Below are positions 53,410-62,546 of a DNA stretch of 64,000 bases, in pieces (position 1 is the stretch's first letter; every line of letters begins with the position of its first letter). The notes under the pieces were generated by a model. That model saw only the letters and a program-made list of their open reading frames with translations, searched no databases and was not told the origin of the DNA. Position numbers and translations under genes: made by a program. The stretch comes from JAEUIX01 sp964611125 (GTDB taxonomy: Bacteria > Planctomycetota > Phycisphaerae > Phycisphaerales > UBA1924). Where the stretch lies: assembly GCA_964611125.1 (NCBI GenBank), contig CAZSZO010000011.1:1-64000 (forward strand), in the 5' to 3' direction.

Positions 53410-54314
53410 GCCCCGCCCCCCGACACCACCCCCGACACCACCCCTGACGCCGCTCCTGGCACGACCGGTGTCGCGCGGCGGGCGCTCGCCGTCGCGCGGG
53501 CCGGCTCGATCGCCCCCGCCCGCCCGCGCAGCCGCAGCCACAGGTCATACACCGGGTGAATGCGCCCCGCGGCGCCAGCGGTCAAGGGCTCAAAACCGGC
53601 CGGGTCGCGGGCCATGACCAGTTCGGCCAGCCGCTCGCCGTTGACGCGCATCGCCGCAGTCATGGCGCGACGCCACTGTGCCGTAGAAGCGCCGCCCGGG
53701 CGATCCGAGCCCTCAGGCGGCGGGCACTCCGCGCAGCGGATGAAGACCTCCGGCCGCTGATCCACCCAGAAGGCGTACTCCACCGACACGCTGACCACCG
53801 CGAGCGGCGCCGGGCCGGTCCACCCGGCGGCGATCGCCGCGGCCCCGGGGCGGAGGCGCGGCGGCGTGCGCGGATCGGCGAACTCACCCTGCGGGGTGAT
53901 CCACAGGGTCGTGCGGGGCGCGGCCCGAAACGCTCCCAGCACGTACTCGCCCATGGCCCTCAAGCTGCCGGGGTCGGATGGGTCCACTCCGAACACGCCC
54001 AGTCGCCTGAAGAAGGCGAATCGGCGGAGCTGAGCCGCCTCCATCGGGGCCAGGCCCGGGCGGATTGGCTTGCGCGGGGCCGTCAGGCAGTGCAAATGAA
54101 AGCCGATCAGCGGGTCCCACCAGGCGCTGTGATTCATGAGCACCAGCACCGGCCCCGGCCGCTGCTGAGCGCTCGCCAGCAGCGCCAGCGAGCCGGGGGC
54201 CACGCGCACGCCCGAAAAACTCTTGCGGAGCAGGCGGCGGACGTACCACTCGAACACCCCAATGAAGGGCTGACTGGGCGCGGCGGGAATGATGGACGGG
54301 CTCGCCACGGCCAA
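53406..54314 (-). CDS. PlsC-type acyltransferase
   Basis: A 302-residue lysophospholipid acyltransferase-like protein. The HxxxxD motif is NHSAWWDPL and the second motif appears as ITPQGEFADPRTPP. A C-terminal Arg/Ala/Gly tail (about residues 265-302) is low complexity. It is coupled with the downstream glycosyltransferase, a pair often met in carotenoid glycosyl-ester pathways; no carotenoid desaturase is in view, so the acceptor is unknown. Confidence 0.87.
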   Translation of the reverse strand: MAVASPSIIPAAPSQPFIGVFEWYVRRLLRKSFSGVRVAPGSLALLASAQQRPGPVLVLMNHSAWWDPLIGFHLHCLTAPRKPIRPGLAPMEAAQLRRFAFFRRLGVFGVDPSDPGSLRAMGEYVLGAFRAAPRTTLWITPQGEFADPRTPPRLRPGAAAIAAGWTGPAPLAVVSVSVEYAFWVDQRPEVFIRCAECPPPEGSDRPGGASTAQWRRAMTAAMRVNGERLAELVMARDPAGFEPLTAGAAGRIHPVYDLWLRLRGRAGAIEPARATASARRATPVVPGAASGVVSGVVSGGGA

Positions 54315-54429
54315 GGCTAGCCGCGCAGGCGGGGGCAGGGGGGTGCGGAGGACGCACGGGGCCGGCGAGGAGCGGTGAGCGGGGGGAGGGGGGGAGCGGG
54401 GGAGGGGGGCCGTACCATGGCCCGAGCCG

Positions 54430-55395
54430 ATGAAACGTCCAACACTGCATGTGCCGGTGCTGCTGGATCATGTTCTGCGGGTGCTGGCGCCCAGACCGGG
54501 ACAGGTGATCGTCGATTGCACCCTGGGCCTGGGCGGCCACGCCGCGGCGATTCTGGAGCGGATCCGCCCCGAGGGCCGGCTGATCGGGATTGACTTCGAC
54601 CCCGCGAACCTGGCGCTGGCGCGGGCCCGCCTGGAGGGGGTCGGGCGGGGCGCCCGGTTCGACCTCTTCCACACGAACTTCGCAGGCCTCCCGACGGTGC
54701 TCGGCGAAGCGGGGATCGACGGCGGGCGGGTTGACGCGGTGCTCGCCGATATCGGCGTCGCCAGCACGCAGATCGACGACCCGGCTCGGGGCTTCTCCTA
54801 CCGCCGGCCCGGACCGCTCGACATGCGCATGGACCCCACGCGCGGGCAGCCGGCTTCGGTGCTCCTGAACAGGCTCAGCGAGGCCGAGCTGGCCGAGGCG
54901 ATCCTCGAGCACGGCGACGAGACCGACGCCCCCGAGATCGCCCGCCTGATCGTGGAGCGGCGGGCCCGTGAACCGATCATGACAACCGAACAGCTCATGG
55001 CGATCGTGTGCGAAGCCCGGGACTTCACCATCGAGCGGGCCGCGGGCGCCAAGCTGCACCCCGCGGCGCGGACGTTCCAGGCCCTGCGGATCCTCGTCAA
55101 CCGCGAAATGGCCAACCTCGAGCGGCTGCTGCGCGTGCTGCCGGATGTGCTCAAGCCCGGTGGCATCGGCGCGATCATCACCTTCCACAGCGGCGAGGAC
55201 CGGCGCGTCAAGCACACCTTCCGCGAGGCGGCCCGGGCGGGGATCTACGCTGAGGACAGCCGTGACCCCCTTGTGGCCGATGAGGCCGAGGAGCGGCGCA
55301 ACCCCCGGGCCCGCTCGGCGAAGCTGCGCTGGGTGCGGATGGGGCCGGTTGCCCCCGCGGCGCCGGGCGGGCCAAACGCGACGCCGGTCGGTTGA
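54430..55395 (+). CDS. rsmH: 16S rRNA m4C1402 methyltransferase
   Basis: A 321-residue methyltransferase. HVPVLLDHVLRVLAPRPGQV is the conserved start; DCTLGLGGHAAAILERI binds SAM; IGVASTQIDDPARGFSYRRP, GPLDMRMDPTRGQPA and the C-terminal AIITFHSGEDRRVKHTF and ARSAKLRWV are diagnostic. It is not followed by ftsL/ftsI, so the usual division cluster is broken here. It converges with mqnE. Confidence 0.96.
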   Translation: MKRPTLHVPVLLDHVLRVLAPRPGQVIVDCTLGLGGHAAAILERIRPEGRLIGIDFDPANLALARARLEGVGRGARFDLFHTNFAGLPTVLGEAGIDGGRVDAVLADIGVASTQIDDPARGFSYRRPGPLDMRMDPTRGQPASVLLNRLSEAELAEAILEHGDETDAPEIARLIVERRAREPIMTTEQLMAIVCEARDFTIERAAGAKLHPAARTFQALRILVNREMANLERLLRVLPDVLKPGGIGAIITFHSGEDRRVKHTFREAARAGIYAEDSRDPLVADEAEERRNPRARSAKLRWVRMGPVAPAAPGGPNATPVG

Positions 55396-55414
55396 AGCCC
55401 GCTTTACGCCTGTG

Positions 55415-56746
55415 TCACGCCTTCGCCGGCCCCTCAACGCGCCACTTGCGGCCGTCCTCGGCGTCGCGGATCACCCGCCGGTAGAGCGTGTCGCGCTCGA
55501 CGGGCTGGAAGCCGGCCTCACGGATGACCTTCTGCAACGTCCAGACGTTCACTTCCTGGTGCGTCGGCCGGTCGCCCTGCTTGCTGGAGAGCTTGGTGAT
55601 GTCGTACCACACCACGGTGCCGTCGAGGTCGTCGGCCCCGCTCTGGAGCATGAGCTGGGCCATCGGCAGCGTCTGCATGATCCAGAACGCCTTGACGTGC
55701 GGGAAGTTGTCGAGCATCAGGCGGGCCACCGCCAGCGTGCGCAGATTCTCCAGGCCGCTGGGGCCGGGCAGGTGCTCGAGATCCGAGCCATCGGGGAAGA
55801 ACGGCAGCGGGATGATGGTCTGAAAGCCCGCCGAGCGGGCGGGGCCGCCGCCCGGGCCAGCCCCAAGGGCCTCATCCTGGGCCGCCCGCAGCATCTCCAT
55901 GTGCACCAGCCGCTCGCGCCGGTCCTCGATGTGGCCGTAGAGGATCGTCGCATTGGTGTTCAGGCCCAGCTCGTGCGCCACCCGGTGCACATCCAGCCAC
56001 ACATCCGAGCGGATCTTGCCCTTGAACGCCTCGTCGTGCACGCGATCATCAAAAACCTCGGCGCCCCCGCCCGGGAGCGAGCCCAGACCCGCCTGCTTCA
56101 GCTCGTTGAGCACCCAGCGGATCCCCGCCTGGCGGTCGTCGAGGCGGTAGACCTTGGCGATCTTGGCGAGGTGGACGACCTCCACGGCGGTGAACGCCTT
56201 CACATGCAGCTCGCTCCCCAGAGCCTGCGCCGTCTCGCGGATGGTGCGGACGAGATCGACGTAGTAGCTGAAGGGCAGCTGCGGGTGCAGCCCGCCGACA
56301 GAGTGAATCTCGGTCGCCCCGCCCTCGACGGCCTGACGGGCCTGCTCGCGGACATACTCCATGTCGCGGGTGTACGCCCCCTCCTCTCCGGCCTTGCGGT
56401 AGAACTCGCAGAACTTGCAGCTCAGGGCGCAGACATTTGAGTAGTTCAGGTGGCGGTTGACGTTGTAATAGGCGATGTCCCCGTGCAGCCGGCGGCGGAC
56501 ACCGTCGGCCATGGCGCACACCGCCCAGATGTCGGGCGTGCTGTAGAGCACCTGCCCATCGTCGATCGACAGCCGCTCACCGGCTTCCACCTTGGCCCGC
56601 ACCGCGCCCAGGCGCGAATCCAAGACCCTCCCGGGTCGGCCGGCGCGGCCGCCACCGGACGGGGTGGGAGGGGCGGGGGGGGCGGGAAGCGGAGGCGAGG
56701 CCAGGGAGGCGTTCGCTGATCCAGGGGTAGAAACCAAGGTGGCCAT
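55415..56746 (-). CDS. mqnE: Aminofutalosine synthase MqnE
   Basis: A 443-residue radical-SAM enzyme of the futalosine menaquinone pathway. The cluster cysteines are C106, C110 and C113 (VCALSCKFCEFYRKAG). GGGAEVFDDRVHDEAFKGKI, VWLDVHRVAHELGLNTNATI and LYGHIEDRRERLVHMEMLR are diagnostic of MqnE and separate it from MqnC. An N-terminal Pro/Ala/Gly extension of about 45 residues precedes the domain. A perfect palindrome lies five bases upstream of the ATG. Other mqn genes are not in the window. Confidence 0.93.
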   Translation of the reverse strand: MATLVSTPGSANASLASPPLPAPPAPPTPSGGGRAGRPGRVLDSRLGAVRAKVEAGERLSIDDGQVLYSTPDIWAVCAMADGVRRRLHGDIAYYNVNRHLNYSNVCALSCKFCEFYRKAGEEGAYTRDMEYVREQARQAVEGGATEIHSVGGLHPQLPFSYYVDLVRTIRETAQALGSELHVKAFTAVEVVHLAKIAKVYRLDDRQAGIRWVLNELKQAGLGSLPGGGAEVFDDRVHDEAFKGKIRSDVWLDVHRVAHELGLNTNATILYGHIEDRRERLVHMEMLRAAQDEALGAGPGGGPARSAGFQTIIPLPFFPDGSDLEHLPGPSGLENLRTLAVARLMLDNFPHVKAFWIMQTLPMAQLMLQSGADDLDGTVVWYDITKLSSKQGDRPTHQEVNVWTLQKVIREAGFQPVERDTLYRRVIRDAEDGRKWRVEGPAKA

Positions 56747-56751
56747 GGAGT

Positions 56752-56769
56752 TTTCAATCCTGATTGAAA
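56752..56769. promoter_or_regulatory. Perfect inverted repeat five bases upstream of mqnE
   Basis: TTTCAATC-CT-GATTGAAA is an 8-base perfect inverted repeat with a two-base centre, ending just before the mqnE start. It overlaps where a ribosome site would be. The two-base centre is too short for an RNA hairpin loop without opening pairs, so a DNA operator is more likely. Confidence 0.5.
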
Positions 56770-56881
56770 GGACTGAAGGATAGCACGGATCACAGCCGGG
56801 GCAGGGACCGCCCGGGACCGACCGCCCGGAGCGGGCCGGGGGCGGGACCGCTGGGGGGCAGTTTTGAACGATTCCGGCCGG

Positions 56882-58426
56882 TCAATCGATGACCACGCCC
56901 AGCGGGTCGCGATAGTCCTTATTCTCGGTCGCGGCGGGGGCGGTCTCGGGCAGCAGCTCCTCCCAGCCGCCGCCCAGCGCTTTGTAGATCGCAATCAGGT
57001 TCGCCGTCACCGAGCGTTCGCTCTGCACGAGCTGGTCCTGGAGCGCAAAGAGCTGCCGCTGCGTATCGATGACGCTGAAGAAGTCGGCCAGGCCCTTGGT
57101 GTAGAGCTCGGTCGCGAGGTCGACGGCCCGCTGCTCCGCCGCGACCGACGCCTGCAGGAACCGCCGGCGGTCCTGCTCGCGGGCGTAGTTCACGATCGCC
57201 CCTTCGGACTCTTCCAGGGCGACCAGGACCGTCCGCTCGTAGCGGACGATGGCCTGCTCGGTGCGGGCGTCGGCGGCCCGGATGCCCGCGCGGATGCGTC
57301 CGCCGCTGAAGATCGCCCACTGCATCGACGGGCCGATCGAGAACGCTCCGCTGTTGAGCTCGGGGAAGTGCTCGAGCTGACCCGACTGAAGGCTCAGGCT
57401 CCCCAGCAGCGAGAAGCGCGGGTAGAGGTCCGCCGTGGCGACGCCGATCCGCGCCGTGGCCGCCGCGACGTTCCGCTCGGCCGACCGGATGTCGGGCCGG
57501 CGGCGCAGCAGATCCACCGGCAGGCCTACGGCCACCTCCGGCGGCGTTCCGGGGATCGGAGCATCAGGCATGAGCTCGGCGAGCAGGGCGCCCGGCTCGC
57601 GCCCCAGCAGCACGCCGAGGCGGTACGCCGCCTGGCGGAGTCCGGCCTGCAACTGGGGGACCGCGGCCTTGGTCGAGGCGAGCTGGGAGAGGGCGCGATT
57701 GAGGTCGAGCTCATTGGAGAGCCCGGCATCGAAGCGGGCCCGGCTGAGGTTCACCGTCTCCTGCTGCAGGCGGATGTTGTCGTCGGCGATCCGCATCCGC
57801 TGCTGAAACGCCCGAACCTCGACATAGTTCCGGGCCACCTCCGCCAGGAGCGTCACCATCACGTTCCGCTCGCTCTCGCGCGCGGCGTCGATATCGGCGT
57901 CGGCCGCCTCAACATCGCGCCGCACCCGCCCGAACACGTCGAGCTCCCAATTGGCGTCGAACCCCGCCTGGTACAGGTCGCGCGTCTCGCCGGTGCCGCC
58001 AAAGCCGCCGCCGCCGGATGACCCGCCGAAGCCGGTGTTCTTACTGCTGCGGCTGCGGGTGTAGCCGGCGCTGCCGTCGAGCTGCGGCTGGTCCGCCGCG
58101 GCCGCAACGCCGCGCTGGGCCCGGGCCTCGACGACGCGAGCGCGGGCCTCCTTCAGGTCGAGATTGCCGGCGATGGCCCGCTCGATCAGCGAATCCAGGG
58201 CGGGGTCCTTGAACACGCTCCACCAGCGATTCAGGTCCGCCGGGCCCGCGACTACGCCGCCCTCCAGCTCCGACGTCCACTTCTCCGGCGACGGCGTCGC
58301 AGGAGCGACGTAGTCCGGTCCGACGGTGCACCCGCCGGCGAACAGGGCCGCTGCGCCGCCCAGGGCGAGGCCCCGAAGACCAGACGGGGGAGCGAGCAGA
58401 CGGGCGACCAAGCGGGGAGCAGGCAT
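56882..58426 (-). CDS. Outer-membrane efflux lipoprotein (TolC/NodT type)
   Basis: A 514-residue outer-membrane channel. The lipobox FAGGC is followed by TVGPDYVAP, the usual NodT start. Two OEP repeats cover residues about 60-280 and 285-490, with LDSLIERAIAGNLDLKEARA and VGLPVDLLRRRPDIRSAERN among conserved blocks. AGGAAAG lies about 8 bases before the ATG at 58426. Last gene of the exporter operon. Confidence 0.92.
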   Translation of the reverse strand: MPAPRLVARLLAPPSGLRGLALGGAAALFAGGCTVGPDYVAPATPSPEKWTSELEGGVVAGPADLNRWWSVFKDPALDSLIERAIAGNLDLKEARARVVEARAQRGVAAAADQPQLDGSAGYTRSRSSKNTGFGGSSGGGGFGGTGETRDLYQAGFDANWELDVFGRVRRDVEAADADIDAARESERNVMVTLLAEVARNYVEVRAFQQRMRIADDNIRLQQETVNLSRARFDAGLSNELDLNRALSQLASTKAAVPQLQAGLRQAAYRLGVLLGREPGALLAELMPDAPIPGTPPEVAVGLPVDLLRRRPDIRSAERNVAAATARIGVATADLYPRFSLLGSLSLQSGQLEHFPELNSGAFSIGPSMQWAIFSGGRIRAGIRAADARTEQAIVRYERTVLVALEESEGAIVNYAREQDRRRFLQASVAAEQRAVDLATELYTKGLADFFSVIDTQRQLFALQDQLVQSERSVTANLIAIYKALGGGWEELLPETAPAATENKDYRDPLGVVID

Positions 58427-58523
58427 GAGCGGGCTTTCCTGGGGCGGTGCGTGCAAAGCGGGATGAGGACGCGGGGCGGGGGGGCGGGCAGAAAGGGCCG
58501 AGAGGGCGCTGAAGCTTGGGGAC

Positions 58524-59594
58524 TCACGACCCCCGTGCAGGCTTCACCGGCGACGAATCGATGAACACGTCCATCTGCTGCCCCACGTAGACGGGGAACG
58601 ACGCGCGCTTGAATGAGTAGATGACCTGAAGCACCCGGGTGTCGACGCGCTCGGTGCTCTCACCGGTCAGTGACCTCTTGGGGATCACGTAGGGTTCGAT
58701 CCGCACGAAGGATAGATCGGTCTTCATCGAACTGTTGCCCCGCAGCGACGCGACCGCCTTGGACGACGCGTTGACGCGCCACGCGTCGTTCTCGTCAACA
58801 TCCACGCGGACGTGCAGGGTCTCGATATCGCCCATCAGCACCAGCGGCGTGCTCAGCGGCCCGGCCTGGGCGAACTCGCCCACCCGCACGTTGAGCTGCA
58901 GGATCTGCCCGTCGACGGGGGCCCGCACGGTCAGCCGCTCGATCTCGGTGCGGGTGGCGTTGAGCTGGGCCTGGGCCGAGTCAACCTGGGCCTGGGCGAT
59001 GTCCGCGTCGGGCTTCCAGGCGCCGGCCTTCAGCAGGGCCAGCTGGGCCCGCGCCTCAGCCACGCGCGTGCGGGCGGTGGCCACGGCGCTCCGCCGGCGG
59101 GTCATCTCCTCCTGCACGATGGCCCGCTTGTCGGTGACTGCTTCCATGATCGCCAACTGGGTGGACTGGTCGTCCAGCATCGCCTCGCTCTCGGCCACCC
59201 GGGCCTCGGCGGGGGGCACCTCCTCGACCCGCGGCAGCAGCGCCAGCCGGCCCAGCGTAGCCTGCGCGATACGCAGCGCCGCCTCGCGCGAGGCCTGCTC
59301 AGCCACCAGCGTCCGGTCGTCGATCGAGAACAGCGGGTCGCCCTTCTTCACGCTCTGGCCATAGGTCACGTGCACCGCCGAGACGATCCCCGGCAGATAC
59401 GTGCCGATGGCGATGTTCTGGCTGCTCGATTCGACGATCCCCGCGCCCGCCACGGGCAACTCAAAGGGAGACTTGGCGGGCGGCGCCACCGGCTCGGCAG
59501 GCGGCGTCACCTTGCTCTCGGAGCGCACGGTGTACACGGCCAGGCAGACGCCGGCGACGGCCAGAACCGGGATGACATACTTGCGGACAAACAT
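58524..59594 (-). CDS. HlyD/DevB-type membrane-fusion protein of the ABC exporter
   Basis: A 356-residue periplasmic adaptor with one N-terminal helix (VIPVLAVAGVCLAVYTV). The barrel-sandwich halves are YLPGIVSAVHVTYGQSVKKG and LTVRAPVDGQILQLNVRVGE, with a coiled-coil between (about residues 100-215). GGGAG lies seven bases before the ATG. It connects the inner-membrane permeases with the TolC-like channel encoded next. Confidence 0.9.
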   Translation of the reverse strand: MFVRKYVIPVLAVAGVCLAVYTVRSESKVTPPAEPVAPPAKSPFELPVAGAGIVESSSQNIAIGTYLPGIVSAVHVTYGQSVKKGDPLFSIDDRTLVAEQASREAALRIAQATLGRLALLPRVEEVPPAEARVAESEAMLDDQSTQLAIMEAVTDKRAIVQEEMTRRRSAVATARTRVAEARAQLALLKAGAWKPDADIAQAQVDSAQAQLNATRTEIERLTVRAPVDGQILQLNVRVGEFAQAGPLSTPLVLMGDIETLHVRVDVDENDAWRVNASSKAVASLRGNSSMKTDLSFVRIEPYVIPKRSLTGESTERVDTRVLQVIYSFKRASFPVYVGQQMDVFIDSSPVKPARGS

Positions 59595-59682
59595 GGGGAA
59601 GCTCCCGATGGTGGATGGTGATCTTGCGGTCTCAGACGCGGTCAGGTCGCTTGGTGGTCCAAATGCTCACGGTCTCAGTCGC

Positions 59683-60453
59683 TCAGGCGCCGAGCTGGGC
59701 GGGGTCGGTCACGATGCGTTCAACACGCCCGTCGTCCATGCGGGCGATGCGGTCGGCGAACCCGAAAATGCGGGCGTCGTGGGTCACGATGACCAGGGCC
59801 CGATCCTCTCGCAGGGCCACTTGCTTCAGCAGTTGCATGATCACGTGACCGGTCTCATGGTCGAGGGCGCTGGTCGGTTCGTCGCACACGATCAGCCGCG
59901 GCTCGTGGATCAACGCCCGGGAGATCGCCACCCGCTGCTGCTGACCCCCTGAGAGTTGCGACGGCAGCGACCGGGCCCGGTCCCCCAGGCCCACGCGCGC
60001 CAGCATGTCGGCCGCCTTCCTCACCGCCGAACTGCGCCCCTCGCCCAGGATCATCAGCGGCACCGCGACATTTTCCGCCGCCGTGAGCGTGGGCAGCAGG
60101 TTGAAAGCCTGAAACACGAACCCCACGTTGCGGCCCCGCCACAGCGTGCGGGCCCGCTGCGACATCGTATTGAAGTCGACGCCGAAGACGTCGCACTCAC
60201 CCGCGTCGCGGTCGAGGATGCCCGCCACCACCGAGATCAGCGTCGTCTTCCCGCATCCGCTCGGGCCCACCAGCATCATCAGCTCGCCCAGACCAATATC
60301 GAGATCAACCCCGCGCAGGGCGATCACCTTGGCGTCGCCCTGCCCGTAGTGCTTCGTGACGCCCCGGCAGCGCACGGCATGGCCGCGGGACGCGGCGGGC
60401 CCAGATGAAGGCGGGAGCGAAGCGGTCTGAGTGTCGGCTGCGGAGGCGACCAT
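59683..60453 (-). CDS. ABC transporter ATP-binding protein (DevA/LolD type)
   Basis: A 256-residue ATPase with Walker A GPSGCGKTT (63-71), Q-loop VGFVFQAFNLLPTL, signature LSGGQQQR and Walker B LIVCDEPTSALD, and an H-loop VIVTHD. It is the only ATPase in the operon and must serve both permeases, unless another gene outside the window does. It follows the permease gene by 25 bases. Confidence 0.94.
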   Translation of the reverse strand: MVASAADTQTASLPPSSGPAASRGHAVRCRGVTKHYGQGDAKVIALRGVDLDIGLGELMMLVGPSGCGKTTLISVVAGILDRDAGECDVFGVDFNTMSQRARTLWRGRNVGFVFQAFNLLPTLTAAENVAVPLMILGEGRSSAVRKAADMLARVGLGDRARSLPSQLSGGQQQRVAISRALIHEPRLIVCDEPTSALDHETGHVIMQLLKQVALREDRALVIVTHDARIFGFADRIARMDDGRVERIVTDPAQLGA

Positions 60454-60478
60454 TGGGGGTTCTCTCTACTCGGGTCGG

Positions 60479-61624
60479 TTACCTGAAAACGATGGCGGGC
60501 TCGAGCCTCATCACCCGGCTCAGGCTCAGCAACGCCGCGGCGAGGCAGATGGCCAGGATCGCCCCCGCGGCCAGCACGGGGATCTCCCACGGCATGCGGA
60601 ACGCCAGCCCCGCGGAGCCGACGACCCGCCCCAGCAGCGTCCCCGCACCCAGGCCGATGCCATAGCCCAGGGCGCCCACGGTGAGGGCCTGCACGACGAC
60701 CATGCCGGCGAGGCGTCCGTTGGAGACGCCCATGGCCTTCAGGGCGCCGTAGTGCCGCATGTTGTCGAGGGTGAAGTTGTAGAGCATCTGTCCGCAGACC
60801 AGTACGCCGATCACAAAGCCCAGGCCCACCGCCATGCCGAAGTTCACCAGAATCCCTGTCTCGTTGAGGATGTAGTCGGTGGTGGTCTTGATGAACTCCT
60901 CGTTGGTGCGCACCTTCAGCCCCGTCGCGGCCTCGATGCGACGGGCCACCACGCCGGGGTCCGCCCCGGGCCGGGCCTTGACCATGACGAACGCCATCAG
61001 CTTGCGTTCACGGGGCGCGATGGCCAGAGCCCGCGAATAGGTGGTGTAGATGACCGGCTCCCAGAAGAACGATTTGCTGCGGTTGTACGTGCCGACGATC
61101 TGCACCTCGTGGTCGTTGATGGAGATCCAGTCGCCGACGCGCAGGCCCCGGTCCCCGCCCTTCTTCATGCGCATCTTGGTGTCCGCGGCGTCGGCGTCGA
61201 TCAGGATCGCGCGGTCCCGCCGCAGGTCGGCCAGACGGCCCTGCGCCATCGACGGCGGCCCGCCCATCAGCGTCGCGTCGTCAATGCCCACGACGATCGT
61301 CAGCATGCGGGTCCCGTCGGGCAGGCGGGCACGCAGGAATCCCTGGTACAACGGCACCGCCCACTCAACCCCCTCCACCCCGCGGGCGCGGGTCAGCGCG
61401 GTGTCCTGCAGCGCCAGGGAATCCTGCGAGAAACGGACCTGATCGTCCATCACCCAGAGGTCCCCCTGGCCGGTATCGCGGATGAACGAGCCGGTCTGCC
61501 AGGCGAGCCCCACCAGGATCGACGCCTGCTGGGTGATCAGGAGCGTCGCGAAGCCCACGCCGATGATCAGGCCGAGGTACTTCAGGCGATCGCCGATGAG
61601 CATGCGGAGCGCGACGAACATCAT
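60479..61624 (-). CDS. DevC/FtsX-type ABC permease (second copy)
   Basis: A 381-residue permease. One N-terminal helix (YLGLIIGVGFATLLITQQAS), a large periplasmic domain (about residues 40-260), and three C-terminal helices (VGLGFVIGVLVCGQMLYNFT; MVVVQALTVGALGYGIGLGA; PVLAAGAILAICLAAALLSL). The C terminus MRLEPAIVFR matches MacB/FtsX-family ends. Its start overlaps the TetR stop as ATGA, so the regulator and permease are coupled. It is a clear paralogue of the permease at 62547-63743. Confidence 0.92.
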   Translation of the reverse strand: MMFVALRMLIGDRLKYLGLIIGVGFATLLITQQASILVGLAWQTGSFIRDTGQGDLWVMDDQVRFSQDSLALQDTALTRARGVEGVEWAVPLYQGFLRARLPDGTRMLTIVVGIDDATLMGGPPSMAQGRLADLRRDRAILIDADAADTKMRMKKGGDRGLRVGDWISINDHEVQIVGTYNRSKSFFWEPVIYTTYSRALAIAPRERKLMAFVMVKARPGADPGVVARRIEAATGLKVRTNEEFIKTTTDYILNETGILVNFGMAVGLGFVIGVLVCGQMLYNFTLDNMRHYGALKAMGVSNGRLAGMVVVQALTVGALGYGIGLGAGTLLGRVVGSAGLAFRMPWEIPVLAAGAILAICLAAALLSLSRVMRLEPAIVFR

Positions 61625-62421
61625 GCTGCACCCCCCTTGGGCCCGCTCGGGCGCAGCCAGCGGGCCGAGCCGACCGGGCGGGCCGAGCCGGCCGGGCGGG
61701 CCGAGCGGGCCGAGCGGGCCGACTTGTCCGCCCGCGGCCCGCGGGACTTGCCCGGCCCCTCCCCCCCCTCTCCCCGCTCCCCCCCCTCCCGCGCGAGCCC
61801 GCTGAGCAGCGCATCCACCACCAGCTCGGCCCACTGGTCGACCGGGCGAAGCTTGATCCACGGATCGCCGCCAAAGGTCAGCTGCAGCGAGATCACCCCG
61901 TGAATGCCCGCCCACAGGGTCTGGGCGACAAGCAACTCATCGGTGAGATCCGACCGGAACCGCCCCGCGCGGATCGCCTCGGCCACCAGCGAAACGAAGT
62001 GGGCGTAGCCGTCGTGCTCGGGGTTGCCCATGAGGGCGATGTCCTCAGGCGCCGGCTCAACCGCTGACAGCTCGGTCATGAACATGAACCGGTAGTGGTT
62101 GGGGTGCTGCATCGCAAAGCCCACCAGCCCCAGGCCCACCCGCCGGATGCGGTCCAGCACATCGCCGGCCCCGGGGTCGTCAGCCAGCCGCCGCTGCGCC
62201 GCCAGAAGGGCCGTGAAGTCGTGCCGGCAGAGCGCCTGGAGCAGCGCGTGCTTGTCCTTGAAGTGCACGTACAACGCCGCGGGCGTGTAGTCGATCGCCT
62301 GCGCGATCTTCCGCATGGTCACCGCGCCGACCCCCTCGACGGCGAACAGATCGCGCGCGGCGGAGAGAATCCGCTCCTGCACCGCCGCCTTCTCTCGTGC
62401 TCGTCGATCGTGGGAGGTCAT
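61621..62421 (-). CDS. TetR-family regulator of the exporter
   Basis: A 266-residue repressor-type protein. The N-terminal helix-turn-helix is AARDLFAVEGVGAVTMRKIA with IDYTPAALYVHFKDKHALLQ. The ligand domain spans to about residue 215. The last 50 residues are an Arg/Ser/Ala/Pro repeat tail encoded by short tandem repeats (61661-61722), not part of the fold. ATG at 62421; a promoter and operator-like palindrome precede it. Confidence 0.92.
   Translation of the reverse strand: MTSHDRRAREKAAVQERILSAARDLFAVEGVGAVTMRKIAQAIDYTPAALYVHFKDKHALLQALCRHDFTALLAAQRRLADDPGAGDVLDRIRRVGLGLVGFAMQHPNHYRFMFMTELSAVEPAPEDIALMGNPEHDGYAHFVSLVAEAIRAGRFRSDLTDELLVAQTLWAGIHGVISLQLTFGGDPWIKLRPVDQWAELVVDALLSGLAREGGERGEGGEGPGKSRGPRADKSARSARSARPAGSARPVGSARWLRPSGPKGGAA
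61661..61722. repeat. Short tandem repeat in the TetR tail
   Basis: CGGGCCGAGC-type units, with CGAC and CGGC variants, recur about six times. On the coding (minus) strand they give repeated Ser-Ala-Arg and Pro-Ala-Gly or Pro-Val-Gly. Slippage there would extend or shorten the regulator tail and could shift the ATGA overlap with the permease. Confidence 0.65.
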
Positions 62422-62445
62422 TGGGGCTCGCCCGGGCTCCACCTT

Positions 62446-62460
62446 GAACGAATTGCGTTC
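62446..62460. promoter_or_regulatory. Palindrome upstream of the TetR gene, candidate operator
   Basis: GAACG-AATTG-CGTTC is a perfect 5-base inverted repeat with a 5-base centre, 25 bases before the TetR start, in the transcribed leader. It is a candidate operator for the regulator. Confidence 0.4.
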
Positions 62461-62473
62461 GCAAACCGTACGA

Positions 62474-62519
62474 TGTTTGACTACTGAACAATGTTAACTG
62501 ATGAAACGCTGTTTGTCAA
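62474..62519 (-). promoter_or_regulatory. Promoter and overlapping operator of the TetR-permease-exporter operon
   Basis: On the minus strand TTGACA (62519-62514) is followed after 17 bases by TAACAT (62496-62491), a near-consensus promoter. Just downstream, 62474-62490 holds TGTT and AACA half-sites around a 9-base centre, covering the expected start site, the usual place for a TetR operator. Confidence 0.75.
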
Positions 62520-62546
62520 CCGCCGGAGCCCGATCTTCACACGCGC

